Notes under the pieces: model-generated | The model's input: only the letters and a program-made list of their open reading frames with translations | Databases searched by the model: none | What the model was told of the DNA's origin: nothing | In this document: one piece after another, positions 23,176-36,100 of the stretch | Layout of the letters: every line of letters starts with the position of its first letter | Numbering within the stretch: the first letter of the stretch is position 1 | DNA from: Acanthaster planci | Lineage: Eukaryota > Echinodermata > Asteroidea > Valvatida > Acanthasteridae | Length of the DNA: 59,972 nucleotides | Direction: 5' to 3' | Assembly (NCBI RefSeq): GCF_001949145.1 | Contig: NW_019091497.1 | Location: forward strand, 729,428-789,399 | Translations under genes and position numbers: made by a program

Positions 23176-24190
23176 TCTAACAGGTAGGACCTCCTGCTGC
23201 CGGTAAATTCTCGCCCTGGGGAGGGGGATGCTCTGCCATTGATATAGACTGGTCCTCTGGTCGTTATACCCACTTCTCTGTAAAAGTAAAATAAACATTT
23301 GGCAAGTGTGTACACAGAATCGCTCATGGCATATTTCACCGCTCTTGCATCAGGGAATATCTTCTCCAAGGACGTAAATCCTTCCACTCTCGAAATCTAT
23401 GTGCATTGCCAAAAGATGAGAATCGGATCAGATCCATACTTGACCACGTTTTCCGACTCAACTATCGGAACAAACCGAGGAAAATTGTGATTGACCCCAA
23501 GCGCTGCTAGTGGCTCCTGGTCGAACGTCACCTTTGTCAACGTGTGGATGAATAAGTTTATTTACACTTTAAAAATCACATGAAGTTAACTTCTGTTACA
23601 GTGAAAAGCTATTGATGCGCAATGCCTTCAGTGTGAAAAATACCGTTCATGTATGTTAAATTAGTTGCAAATATGTCTTTCCTCGAAACAAAACTAAGAA
23701 ATCAATTTAACAACAAGAACTAAGATTTAGAACTCCAGTTTTAAGCTTACAAGTATCAGATCAGGATTCATTTAGAGGTATTTCGACTACAAGTTTCCTC
23801 CCAATAGTGATATTTCCGCTGGAAAGGAAAAATGTTAAGAAGTACCCCAGCAATGAGGCAACTGTACCTGAATTTCTTGAGGTGGTCTAGCCATCACTTC
23901 AGCTATTTGGCTCATCCGCTGCTCTTCTTCGGGAGAGAGGACGTCCAAGACTCCCCTGGGTGCCCAAGGGTCCTCCTCACGCCGGGCACCGTTGACTTCG
24001 CCCTTGGAGAATGACGTCGTGCGGAGCTCAGGGTTCTCCAGCCCAGTGAAGTCCCAGTCTGCGTTGTCCAAGTCTTTGACCCCCTTCTCCTGTCGCGTTT
24101 TGACGCACAGGCAGAACACGGCCACCGCCGTGGCCACCAGGACAGCCAAGCCGCCGAAGATGATGGCGACGATGACAAATGGGGACAAAC
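23176..24190 (-). other. Mucin A membrane span and cytoplasmic tail
   Basis: Exon 24190-23868 begins at the last EGF-like border. It encodes the hydrophobic span (FVIVAIIFGGLAVL onward) and a tail with an acidic stretch, SPEEEQRMSQIAEVM. Exon 23277-23176 adds RTSLYQWQSIPLPRARIY. The tyrosine in SLYQWQS is conserved with mucin B and may be a signalling or trafficking site (inference). Confidence 0.8.
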
Positions 24191-27100
24191 CTGGAAATAC
24201 AGGTAGGTTCTGTGACTAAAATTGCAGTCTGGCAAAGTTGCATGTGCTTGCCCTCCTATGCGCTTAAACATTAGCGACAACACCCCATAAGCAATACACC
24301 ACATCGACAACAAAACAAGGACAACAAAAACTAACCACAATGACATGGACAGCAATGAGAACAACATTTGTCAACGTGTCTGTCCATATTTTCTGCAGTA
24401 AATGAAATTTTACTGGATCCACTGATTGTTTTCTTCTGTTAATTAAACAAAATCATTCAAAGTGAATAATGGTCAATTACATGCACTGAAGCAATGCACC
24501 CTTGACTATAAAGCTCACGATATGCCTTTACCGTCTAGATCCAATCAATATAGTAACAGAGAAAATAGTTACTTTTCCGTGAATTATGATCGTAAATGTA
24601 AAGTCCTTGAATTATTAATACATTTTCTACTACGTTCTGGTGTTGATTTGAAATGATTACTTAAGTAATCAAGATAAAGTAGTCAAGCTCATGTTTATTG
24701 AGATGATGTTTATTTGTTTCTTGATGCAGTGTGGAGTTCTTGAAATTTCTTGTGTTAACTCGTTTCCTTGGTAGTATGTTGAGGCAACGTATTAAACTGT
24801 TTTATGTTCCCTTAATTCAATCAGGCTTTTAGTTTGGAGTTGAAATCTGGAGTTGAAATGCTATGTACACTGCCACACTTGTTATTCCATCTGTGTGAAA
24901 GTGTATTTTTAAACATTACAGACAAGTGAACATTAATAAATTATAACGTCTTTGACTTCCTCATCAGTGTGCTTTTTGTCTGTCGCTCTTCTGAAATGAT
25001 TGAGTTTGCCGATGGATAAACATTGTCTTACCCTCAACGATTTCACAATTAGGCCCACTCACACCTCCAGGACAACTGTGGAACAAGCGACAAGCACTAA
25101 GTTAGGCCCTTATCACTTTAAAATAGGTCTAAAATACAGAATGACCAGCACCAAACAGCAGTGTTGGAGTCGAGTCCTAAAAGCCGAGTACAGAGTACTC
25201 CGAATACTTTATTGGGCCGAGTCCTGGGCCGATTACAAGTACACTGGTGACTCGACATTCAAGGTCGAGTAGTGGGCTGAGCCCAAGTACCAAAATCTGA
25301 GTCAAAATCCAAGTACGTGTACATGTAAAATACCAAGAAGGTAAATAAAAAAGCGCCTCGATTTCCTATATTAAACGCTGTAGAGGCAGAAACTAGCCTA
25401 GCAGGTTCCTTGTTGCCAGGGCGCGGTAAGCATCCTGTACGTACAGACTGCAGAGTGAAACCTCTGTGTGGCCTTGTTATCCTCAAGGTTGAGCAATGCA
25501 ATCTTTGCTCATCACCAAGCACCAAAAATGCGATAGACAAAAGGTGATGTACTCGAATGTTTTCTCGAGTATTAGCGTCGAGTACTGAGTACGTAAGGGT
25601 CGTGTACGCCAAAAATCCAAGTACCGGTACAAAGAATCGAGTACGGGCCAAGTACAATTGATTTTCGAGTACTGATAAGTGATAACTGAGTCAGGGCCGA
25701 GTACTCTGGTATTACGAGTACCGTACGAGTACTCCAACACTGCCAAACAGTTATTCGTTTCAGCAAACCCTTACTTGTTCCCATGGTTTGTCAGATACAG
25801 CTTGTCCCAAAATGTCTACTTCACGCTGAATCCTGTTATATCAAATGTGATGAGCCGTGACGTGGGCGGAATACTATTATTAGAGACCGTTGCATCGGCC
25901 TATCGGGAGGGGGAAAGTAACACCCGTTGTCATATGTTTTAAACATGGATGTTACAGCTTGTCCTCTGGGTCGGGTTACCAAACAAGGAGCTGTGGATTC
26001 TTCAAGACAGATCATTACATTTACTTCAGAGTCAATTACTTCAAAGTTTCTTTGAGGTTATAGCTTAATCCACGTGTAAAAGTGCATTGGGGGTAAACCT
26101 GTCGTATGTTCGCAAAGCAATTCTCTGTTATGGGATCAAGGGGTTCTGAACCTCCTTCTTGACATGAGGTGAGAATTGTACCCTGGGCTACAGTCATACC
26201 AACCTGCATGTATAATCAAACTGTGGATAGTAGCCAGTTTTTACGCACTTTCCCTCATTTACACAGAAATCAGAAGGACACTCAGTTGTTGATTCTGAAA
26301 CCGAAAAGAACGAGAAGGTACAAACAAATTTGGTTATTTTGAAACATTGTGTTCACCTCAATCAACAGGGCAAATGATAGGTCAAGTTTTACCCTGACGT
26401 TGAACAGAGATCTCGTTTATAATTGAATATTGATTTTTTCTATGGTGTTTGGTAGTTAATTTATACAAGTTTATTGACTTTTCACGTCCATTATAGGGAT
26501 GAAATGTTTCTAAATATTGGGCAACGAAAATGTTAGTAATTGTACACAGCACTTGTGATGATCATCCAATTTGCGGGTTTGCAATTTGCGTCTTGAACTT
26601 GGGCATTTGTAATTACTCAGCACATAGCAAACATGATTTGGCAGCTAGGAAATTGTTCCCCATATTAAGAGAGAATCAACCACGTGTTGGTTGTTGCAAT
26701 GCCTATTTTGTGTTTCTTACGTTGCTGAAATTTAATCCAAGCTAACCTTTCAAACAAAGATTGGCAGGCGGTTGATTTAAATGTGTAGCCGAACTTTATT
26801 TGACCAACTGGTTTGACTTGTATAGACTACGATGTTTGGACAAAATACAGCACGTTCAGCTTCTAGTGTTGATGTGCATCGCAGAACATTATGGCCATGT
26901 TCGAATTAAATGGCTGTATGGGGTTCGAAATACAACACTCGTATCTATGGATGCTACAAGCTAGCCGCTTCAGCCATCAGCCATAGAGTTTTGTAACATT
27001 CTGAGCCATCATTTTAAAGTCTTTCTGACATAATGAAACCTCAAAAAGGGCCCTAGGCAATTTAGCTCGTAAGCCTGAAGCCTCAATTGCATTGTAATAC

Positions 27101-30100
27101 TTACAAGTCCTGTGGAACCTCTACACCGGTATCGAGATAACGTGGTGTTTTAGGGCATCGCTGTAGTTTTCCTAAGGTAAGTACACTTATTTCGGGAGTG
27201 TGTGTACCTGACACTGTGAGTGCTTCAGGGTCCAGAGTAAGAGTCGAATTGCCGTCGTTCAAAGCGTCCGTCTTCAGCACCTTCTCGATGAGTGAACCCG
27301 TGACGGTGCTGTTGACACTGAAAGTTGCCGCCGTCTGGACGATGACGCTCCCTTGCGCCAGGCCAACACCATTGACTTCCTCCACCGCCGAAGTCGCCGG
27401 GTTGTTCCTCAGCGTTTCGAGTATCTGCGGTGGAACAGAAGCAAAAACATTGTAATTTGGAAACGAAAGCTGCATGAGTGATTATTTAACGAGGAATAAC
27501 TGTGCCACCTTGGTGGATGGCGCGTTTTGGATTCACACGATTTAGCAATTAAACACAACCTTGTTATCATTTTGTAAACATATTTAGAAACCAAACATTA
27601 CGTATCCAGATGGTAAATAAAGTCAAGTTCAATTGGTAATCACTGTATCTAGCCGTACTGCTTTGCACGTTAAGAACGTAACTATATTCAACAAACTGAA
27701 AGCAGCTGTAAATACAGTTTTCGCAGTGAAGAAAAAAAAAAAGGTTATAAGGGAGAACCCTTCGCATCACGAATGCATTTTCTGTACTACTGAATATTTT
27801 GCAGGCTTCTTCAAAACGATATGCATGAAATTATTTTTGACGCCGAGAGAGGGTTTTGTTGGGAGTAGGCCGAGGAACTGTAAAGGTACAGAGGTGTTCA
27901 TGAGAATCTCCCTGGAGGTGTTTATATCGTTTAGAACTGAGAAATGCTGAGGCGGTCCTTTAAAGTAATCTTTAAAATAAGTTTCTTTACTACCGAATGC
28001 AATGATACTGTAAGTATATTGAAACTTACACAATAGCATCATTTACCACGTGTGTTGTCACTGATCAAATCAAATTAGAGTACCCAAATAGCACGAGTTA
28101 TTAGTGTGCTCTCGAAAAAGGGCAAAGGATTTACAGATGGAAAATCCTTACAACTGGTGTCACTTGGTTAAATAGCTCTTGAGAAGCCTGTGAATGGATG
28201 TCTCTGTATGCTGGCTCGTAATCTGCCCCGACGCCGTTTATATCTGTCACACGGAGCTTGGCTGTGAAAGACTTCTTACCTAGACGAATTCAAGGAAGAA
28301 TAATTTCAATTATTACACAGACCTTTATCATACAATAAGTAGGCCTACTACCTCTTGGGGACGACATGAGAATCTATTAAGCTAAGGTGATTTCCCATTC
28401 AGTTATTAACAAATTGTTACCATCGAAGCACTGGCAATAAGTGATTTGTTTTGGAGTTTTATAATGAGTGGCGTGCACTTAGTCATTTAATTGTTTTGCA
28501 TGCATTTTTTTCAGATACTTGTTAATTAAAGCTCGGCTGTAGGCTGTGTAAGCCCTAAATTTATTACCCTTCACAGTTCAATTTGTACTAGGTATAGCAT
28601 TTTCCTAATAACCACTTTATAGTGGCCATAAAATTGATGTCTTACTTTAATGTGGATGATTGAGACGCAGCGCCCTTGACAAAGCAATTGCCTTAAGATG
28701 TGCTAAAGATGGTCCCTTAAATGCACATTAATTTAGGCCAAATCAGGTTAGCAGAAGTACATTCAGCTCTCCTTCACCAAATTTTGAACGTTCACTGATT
28801 TAAAGAAAGCTTAAGTCATATAAACGGCAGGCGAGGAAAAGTGAGGATTTAAATAACCTGACACAAATATAGATGTTATTCAAATTGTGACCCCGTAACG
28901 TATTCTCCTTACCCCCCCCAAAAAAAAAATTGAGAGGGTCTAACTTGTAAAGAAAATAACTAGAATGGAGGGTGTTTAATCAATACAATCGTGGAGCGAC
29001 CTTAACGTAGGCAATACTGTAGTCCGATTCACACTATCAAGACTAAAAAACTTCCATAAAACTGAGGGAGTTTCCAATTTTGGTTACAACGTCTAGAAGG
29101 TACTTACGTATGCAATTGTTTTTATCTAGCACATAACCATCCGCTTCACGGCATAAGCACTCGTATCCACTAGGTGTCGAATTGACAGTACAGTATTCTC
29201 CTTCTTTATCACATGGTGGTGGCTCTGCCGAGCACGGGTTCTTCTCAGGAGGCACTGGTAGTAAAATAAATAGGAAACTTTGTTTACGGGCTAATTTTGG
29301 AGCCAAGTTCAATTAATATTTTGTAGTGACAGTCACAAGAAGTACATTGAAAAGATCGAGGAAGGCGCACAATAGCTGCACCTATTTTTTCCCCGGACAC
29401 TCTCTTAAAAAATGGACACACAAAAGAATAACGCAGCTGATGCCATGAAGGCTAAAGAAATCACTGCCCTTCTCTAACAGTTTCCTGCCAGATCGTTTCC
29501 ATTTCGATTATTTGCTCGGGCAATTGTCATGGGAGTCATACTCTTCCAGCTAAGGGGAAAAGAACGACAACTCAGGATCCTCACCTTCACAACGTTCGCC
29601 TGAGTAGCCAGGAAGACATACGCACTCGCAGAACTTTGCATCAAGCACCCCTTTGTTATCACAGCTCAGCTTGCAACCTTTGCAGGATTAAAGATAGAAA
29701 CAGATTGCTAAGCATGAAGAATTCATTTCAAAACGTAATGTGGTTGGATTCAGAAACCAATGGTGAGTGTGAAAAAATAGCTGACACTATCTTTTGTATC
29801 TCCTTTGGTCTTCCAGACCTTCAAAGGTGGACTAATTTGGAACATAAACAAAACTATTCATAATTGAAAATTTTTACGGTCAATATAAGTCATGCCTACC
29901 AGGTGTAGTAACCAAGATGGTCGTGATGGCTGTGGTTCTAGCTCTAGTTGAGCCTTGAGTCGTGGCTGCTGGATTTTTTCCTTCTGTACTGCTAACTGGA
30001 TTTGTTCCTTCTGTGCTTACAGGAATCGTTTTGTCTGTGCTCCGTGCTACTGTGGTAGGCCTACTGACGGTGATTGTTCCTTCTTTGGTGCTCGCTTGAG

Positions 30101-33100
30101 ATGTTACGTCTTTAGTATGGAGAGGAGTTCTTCCTTCTGTGGTATTGACAGGAGTTGTTCCTTCTTTGGTGCTTACTGAAGTTATTGCTTCCGCAGTACT
30201 GACAGGAGTTGTTGCTTTTGCGGAACTGACAGGACCTGCTCCTTCTGTACTACTGGCGTTAGTTGCTCTGTCCGTAGTACCAACAGAAGCTGTTCCTTCT
30301 GTTGTACTGACAGGAGTTGATGTCCAGTTTGTGGTACCAACAGGAGTTGTTCCTTCTGCAGTACTGACAAGAGCTGTAGCTTCTGCAGAACTGACAGGAC
30401 TTTCTGAGGTACTGATTGGACCTGTTCCTTCTGTACTACCGACGGGAGTAGTACCATCCGTGGTCCTGACAGGAGTCGTTGTCCTGTCTGTGGTACCGGT
30501 AGGAGTTGTTCCTTCTTTTGTACTAACAGGAATTGTACCATCTGTAGTACCAACAGGCGTTCTCTCTTCAGTGGTACTGACAGGGGTTGTCGATTCTGCG
30601 GAAGTGGCAGGACTTGTTGCTTCTGCAGTACTGAAAGGAGTTCCTTCTGTGGTACTAACAGGAGTTGTTGCTTCTGGGTTACTGATAGGAGTTGCACCAT
30701 TTGTAGTACCAACAGGCGTTGTTTCTTTAGTGGTACTGACAGGGGTTGTTGCTTCCACTGAAGTGACAGGACTTGTTGCTTCTGCAGAATTGGCGGGACT
30801 TCCTCCTTCTGTTACACTGACTGAAATTGTTCCTCCTGTAGTACTGAAAGGAGTTGTTCCTTCCGTCGTACCGACGCCAGTTGATCCCTCTGTGTTACTG
30901 ACAGGAGATGTTCCTTCCGTTCCACTCAAAGGAGATCTTGATCCGTCTGTAATACTGACAGGAGTTGTCCCTTCTGTGGTACCAACGAGTGTTGTTCCTT
31001 CTGTGGTACTAACCGGAGTTGTTGCTTCTGCAATACTGACAGGAGTTGTACCATCTGTAGTACCAACAGGCGTTGTTTCTTCTGTAGTACTGACAGGGGT
31101 TGTTGCATCTGCGGAAGTGACAGGACTCGTTGCTTCTGCGGAACTGACGCGAGTAGTTCCTTCAATGGTATTGACAGAAATTGTTCCTCTTGTAGTACCG
31201 AAAGGAGTTGTTCCTTCCGTCGTACCGACACCAGTCGACCCTTCTGTGTAACCGACAGGAGTTGTTCCTTCAGTTTCACTCAAAGGAGTTCTTGTCCCGT
31301 CTGTAGTACTGACAGGAGTTGTCCCTTCAGTGATACCAGCGGGTGTTGTTCCTTCTGGTGTACCAGCATGAGTTGTTGCTCCTGCAGAACTGGCAGGACT
31401 TGTTGCTTCTGCGGAACTGACGGTTGTTGTTTCTTCAGTGGTGCTGACAAGAATTGTTCCTTTTGTAGTACTGAAAGGAGTTGTTCCTTCCTTCGTACCA
31501 ATGCCAGTTGATCCCTCAGTGTTACCGACAGGAGTTGTTCCTTCTTTTGTACTAACAGGAATTGTACCATCTGTAGTACCAACAGGCGTTCTCTCTTCAG
31601 TGGTACCAACAGGCGTTGTTTCTTCTGTAGTACTGACAGGGGTTGTTGCGTCTGCGGAAGTGACAGGACTCGTTGCTTCTGCGGAACTGACGCGAGTAGT
31701 TCCTTCAGTGGTATTGACAGAAATTGTTCCTCTTGTAGTACTGAAAGGAGTTGTTCCTTCCGTCGTACTGACGCCAGTTGATCCATCTGTGTTACCGACA
31801 GGAGATGTTCCTTCAGTTCCACTCAAAGAAGTCCTTGTCCTGTCTGTAGTACTGCCAGGAGTTGTCCCTTCTGTGGTATCAACGAGTGTTATTTCTTCTG
31901 TGGTACTAAGAGGAGTTGTTGCTTCTGGGTCACTGACGGGAGTTGTACCATCTGTGGTACCAACAGGCGTTGTTTCTTCTGTGGTACCAGCGAGTGTTGT
32001 TCCTTCTGTGGTACTAAGAGGAGTTGTTGCTTCTGGGTTACTGACAGGAGTTGTATCATCTGTGGTACTAACAGGCGTTGTTTCTTCTGTGGTACTGACA
32101 GAGGTTGTTGCTTCTGCGGAACTGACAGGACTTGTTACCTCTGTGGAACTGAAAGGAGTTGTTCCTTCCGTGGCACCAACGGCTGTTGTTTCTTCTGTAG
32201 TACTGACAGAGTTTGTTGCTTCTGCGGAACTGATAGGACTTGTTACTTCTGCGGAACTGAAAGGAGTTGTACCATCTGTGGTACCAACAGGCGTTGTTTC
32301 TTCTGTGGTACTGACAGAAGTTGTTGCTTCAGCGGAACTGACAGGACTTGTTACTTCTGTGGAACTGACAGGAGTTGTACCATCTGTAATCCTGACAGGA
32401 ATCATTATCCCTTCCGTGGTACCGAGAGGGGTTGTTCCTTCTGTTGTTCTGATTAGAGTAAGCACAGAAACAGCAACTGTGGTGCTGACAGTTGCTGTTA
32501 TTTCTGTGCTGCTGGTGAGAGTTATTCCTTGCGTGCTGGCCACTAGTATTGTAAAAAAACAATCTTAATTAAATGATTAGTATTTCAGAAAAAGGTGGTA
32601 CATTGTTTATTTGTTTGTTTGTAAAGGCACTTTCCAAGGTGAATTTCGCATCCTCTTTCAAGGTTAATGAAAGCCTATCGAGTACAAGTACACTGGACAG
32701 CAAAAGAAACTTGCCATTTCTGTCAAAGGCCACAAATAAAAACTCACTCTATAGAATTAAACAATTTTTGTACGCAGGTTTTTTTCATATTATGGAAGAA
32801 TTTCTAACGTTTGGGGATCTGTGGAAAACTGATGAAACTATAGAGCACCGATAACTAAACTGGACAGCAAAAGAAACTTGCCACTTCTGTCAAAGGCCAC
32901 ACATAAAAATTCACTCCGTAGAAATAAGCAATTTTGTACACCAGTGTGCTGCAATAGCCCCTTACTAATCACATGCCCGAAAGCAAGTGCTTATCTTTAT
33001 AACAAAGAAGAAATTGACATGCACAGCAACTTCGTTACTGAATCAAAAGTCACACAAAAAGCACTCTCCATAATTATCCTGTAGTTAGTGCTTTGTTATA

Positions 33101-36100
33101 AAGATAACCACTTGCTTTTGGGCATGTGATTAATAAGGGGCTATTGCAGCACACTGGTGTACAAAATTGTTTATTTCTATGGAGTGAATTTTTATGTGTG
33201 GCCTTTGACAGAAGTGGCAAGTTTCTTTTGCTGTCCAGTTTAGTTACCGGTGCTCCATAGTTTCATCAGTTTGCCACAGATCCCCAAACGTTAGAAATTC
33301 TTCCATAATATGAAAAAAAAATACATATTTTTTTAATGTAATTTAATGAGTGAAAATAATCATGTTGTCGTAGAGGCACATTTCNGGAACTGAAAGGAGT
33401 TGTTCCTCCTGTTGTACCAACGAGTGTTGTTCCTTCTGTGGTACTAAAAGGAGTTGTTGCTTCTGGGTTACTGATAGGAGTTGTACCATCTGTAGCACCA
33501 ACAGGCGTTGTTTCCTCTGTGGTACTGACAGGGGTTGTTGCTTCAGCGGAACTTACAGGACTTGTTACTTCTGTGGAACTGACAGGAGTTGTACCATCTG
33601 TAGTACTGACAAGAGTCATTGTCCCGCCCGTGGTACCGAGGGGGGTTGTTCCTTCTGTTGTTCTGATTAGAGTAAGCACAGAAACGGCAACTGTGGTACT
33701 GACAGTTGCTGTTATTTCTGTGCTGCTGGTGAGAGTTATTCCTTGCGTGCTGGTCACTGGTATTGTAAAAAAAGGAATCTGAATTAAATGATTAAAATGT
33801 CAGAAAAAGGTGGTACATTGTTTGTTTGTTTGTAAAGGCACTTTCCAAGGTGAATTTTGCATCCTGTTTCAAGGTTAAAGAAAGCCTATCGTGTACAAGT
33901 ACACTGGACAGCAAAAGAAACTTGCCATTTCTGTCAAAGGCCACAAATAAAAACTCACTCTATAGAAATAAACAATTTTTGTACGCAGGTATGCTGCAAT
34001 ACCCCTTACTAATCACATGCCCGAAAGCAAGTGCTTATCTTTATAACAACGAAGAAATTGACATGCACAGCAACTTCGTTACTGAATCAAAAGTCACACA
34101 AAAAGCACTCTCCATCAAGCCAAAGTGACCCATGAATGGACAACATTTAAAAAACCAATGACAAAGTGAGCACCTGTTTTGTCAAAACGATGTGCATGAG
34201 TTGTTTCGTGATACCATCCTTACTGACTATACACACACATTATTGAAAAGTAATGATTGTAACTTCTTCATTTCGTCCTGTGACATTGATTTCTGCATAA
34301 AACTTAAGCCTTTAAGGCTCATTCTGTTACATTCTGTGACTTTTGATTCAGTAACCAAGTTATTGTGCATGTAAATTTCTTCTTTGTTATAAAGATAACC
34401 ACTTGCTTTTGGGCTTGTGATTAATAAGGGGGTATTGCAGCACACCTATGTACAACAATTGTTTATTTCTATGGAGTGAATTTTTATGTGTGGCCTTTGA
34501 CAGAAGTGGCAAGTTTCTTTTGCTGTCCAGTTTAGTTACCGGTACTCCATAGTTTCATCATTTTGCCACAGATCCCCAAACGTTAGAAATTCTTCCATAA
34601 TATGAAAAAAATACATATTTTTTTAATGTAATTTAATGAGTGAAATAATCACGTTGTCGTAGTGGCACATTTTNNNNNNNNNNNNNNNNNNNNNNNNNNN
34701 NNNNNNNNNNNNNNNNNNNNNNNNNNNNNNNNNNNNNNNNNNNNNNNNNNNNNNNNNNNNNNNNNNNNNNNNNNACTTATTTTCTCTTTGCGGCCCTGAC
34801 TTGATTCTCGGCTCGGTCCACATGTGGATTGGGTTTGCAGTCCCTATACTTATACCCCCTTTTCCTTTGCCCCTTGTTATGGTGTTTTAACAACTTCATG
34901 ACATTTATTATTTACCATTCTATAATTCTGTTCGCTATTTTCACCATAGATATCGCGTGTTTCATTACTCAACACATTAATATCACCAACGAGAAGTAGC
35001 TGATTTAGTTCCCAGTATACATCTATTATGTATTATTGGCCTATATCGGCAAGGCAAGACAAACTAGACAATGGGTAACAGAAAGGCAGACTGCAAACAG
35101 TGGCTAATTTAAGAGCGAAATTGGGACTCTGAACAAGAGTGGATTCAGTTTTTCAGCTTGGATTTCGGAAACTTCGGCGGGGGGAGAGTTATTAGTCGCC
35201 ATAAGTGTCAAAGCCATTTCAAATCTTCAAGTTTTTTTCTGAACCGCTCACGGACGACAAACTCTACAGGTGGTTTATGCTTCTTAGGCGGTCTTCCAAC
35301 CTGTACACCTTTAGACGTAACCGTCCACCACAAAAAAGCTGGTAATGAACAGGGGAGGGGACCCCCCACCTGTTGAGAGCAGAATTTGGAGGGTGGAAAT
35401 GTAAGCAGGGAGAGTCTTGATGCCCTTCGTTACACAAATTCTAACCCCAACTGCTATTTTCCGGTGTCCCCGTTAAAACCACATCAGGAATACAATATGG
35501 AACATGCAGGACCATGGCCCACTCTATCCACTGTATTTTTGTACCTTAATGAATCTAGATCCGCCACTGTCCTTTGAGGCTGTAATTTCAGGATTTAACA
35601 CAATCCGGTCCAATATTTCTATTTTGCAGCAGTGAAAGAAAATTCCGGCCACGCAGCTTAATGTTTAAAAATGTCAACGATTTTCTCCTCCAAAACAATA
35701 CATCTAACACTGCAAACACAGACTGGCCAATTATTGATGACATACCCCTATCGAATCAGTGTTTATTTTAATAGAACGTGATTACATGGTGACAATATAA
35801 CACAGTGTCAACAGAATGTAATTACCATGCACAATCTACATCACACGCAGGATAGATGGGCTCGAGACATTTTAAAAACAGAGAACATTAAAAAAATCTC
35901 TCTGAGAAATTAAGGTAAACATGCCATGTACAATAATACCTCTATATGCTACTATGACATATAAATCAACCGATTTTGCAGAAAATGAGACGTATCAGCT
36001 TGTAACTTTCCACGGCATATTACTATTGTCAATTTTTCTTAACGAAGGGGCTGTTCGCCCCATCAGTCTCTAGTAAGAAATCAAAAGAATATGTTATATT

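Noticed and set aside
25259-25784. Overlapping minus-strand ORFs of 70-132 codons
   Set aside because: They lie within the hAT element and have no transposase signature.
30182-31822. Minus-strand Leu/Gln-rich ORFs inside the mucin A exon
   Set aside because: Out-of-frame readings of the same repeat; the Thr/Ser/Pro frame is open over the whole exon and is in phase with its neighbours.
30139-32568. Long plus-strand ORFs rich in VVPTGVVPSVVLTG (up to 376 codons)
   Set aside because: They lie exactly opposite the mucin A repeat exon and reflect its periodic codon structure. The minus-strand frame is continuous, has matching splice sites and joins EGF/SEA exons.
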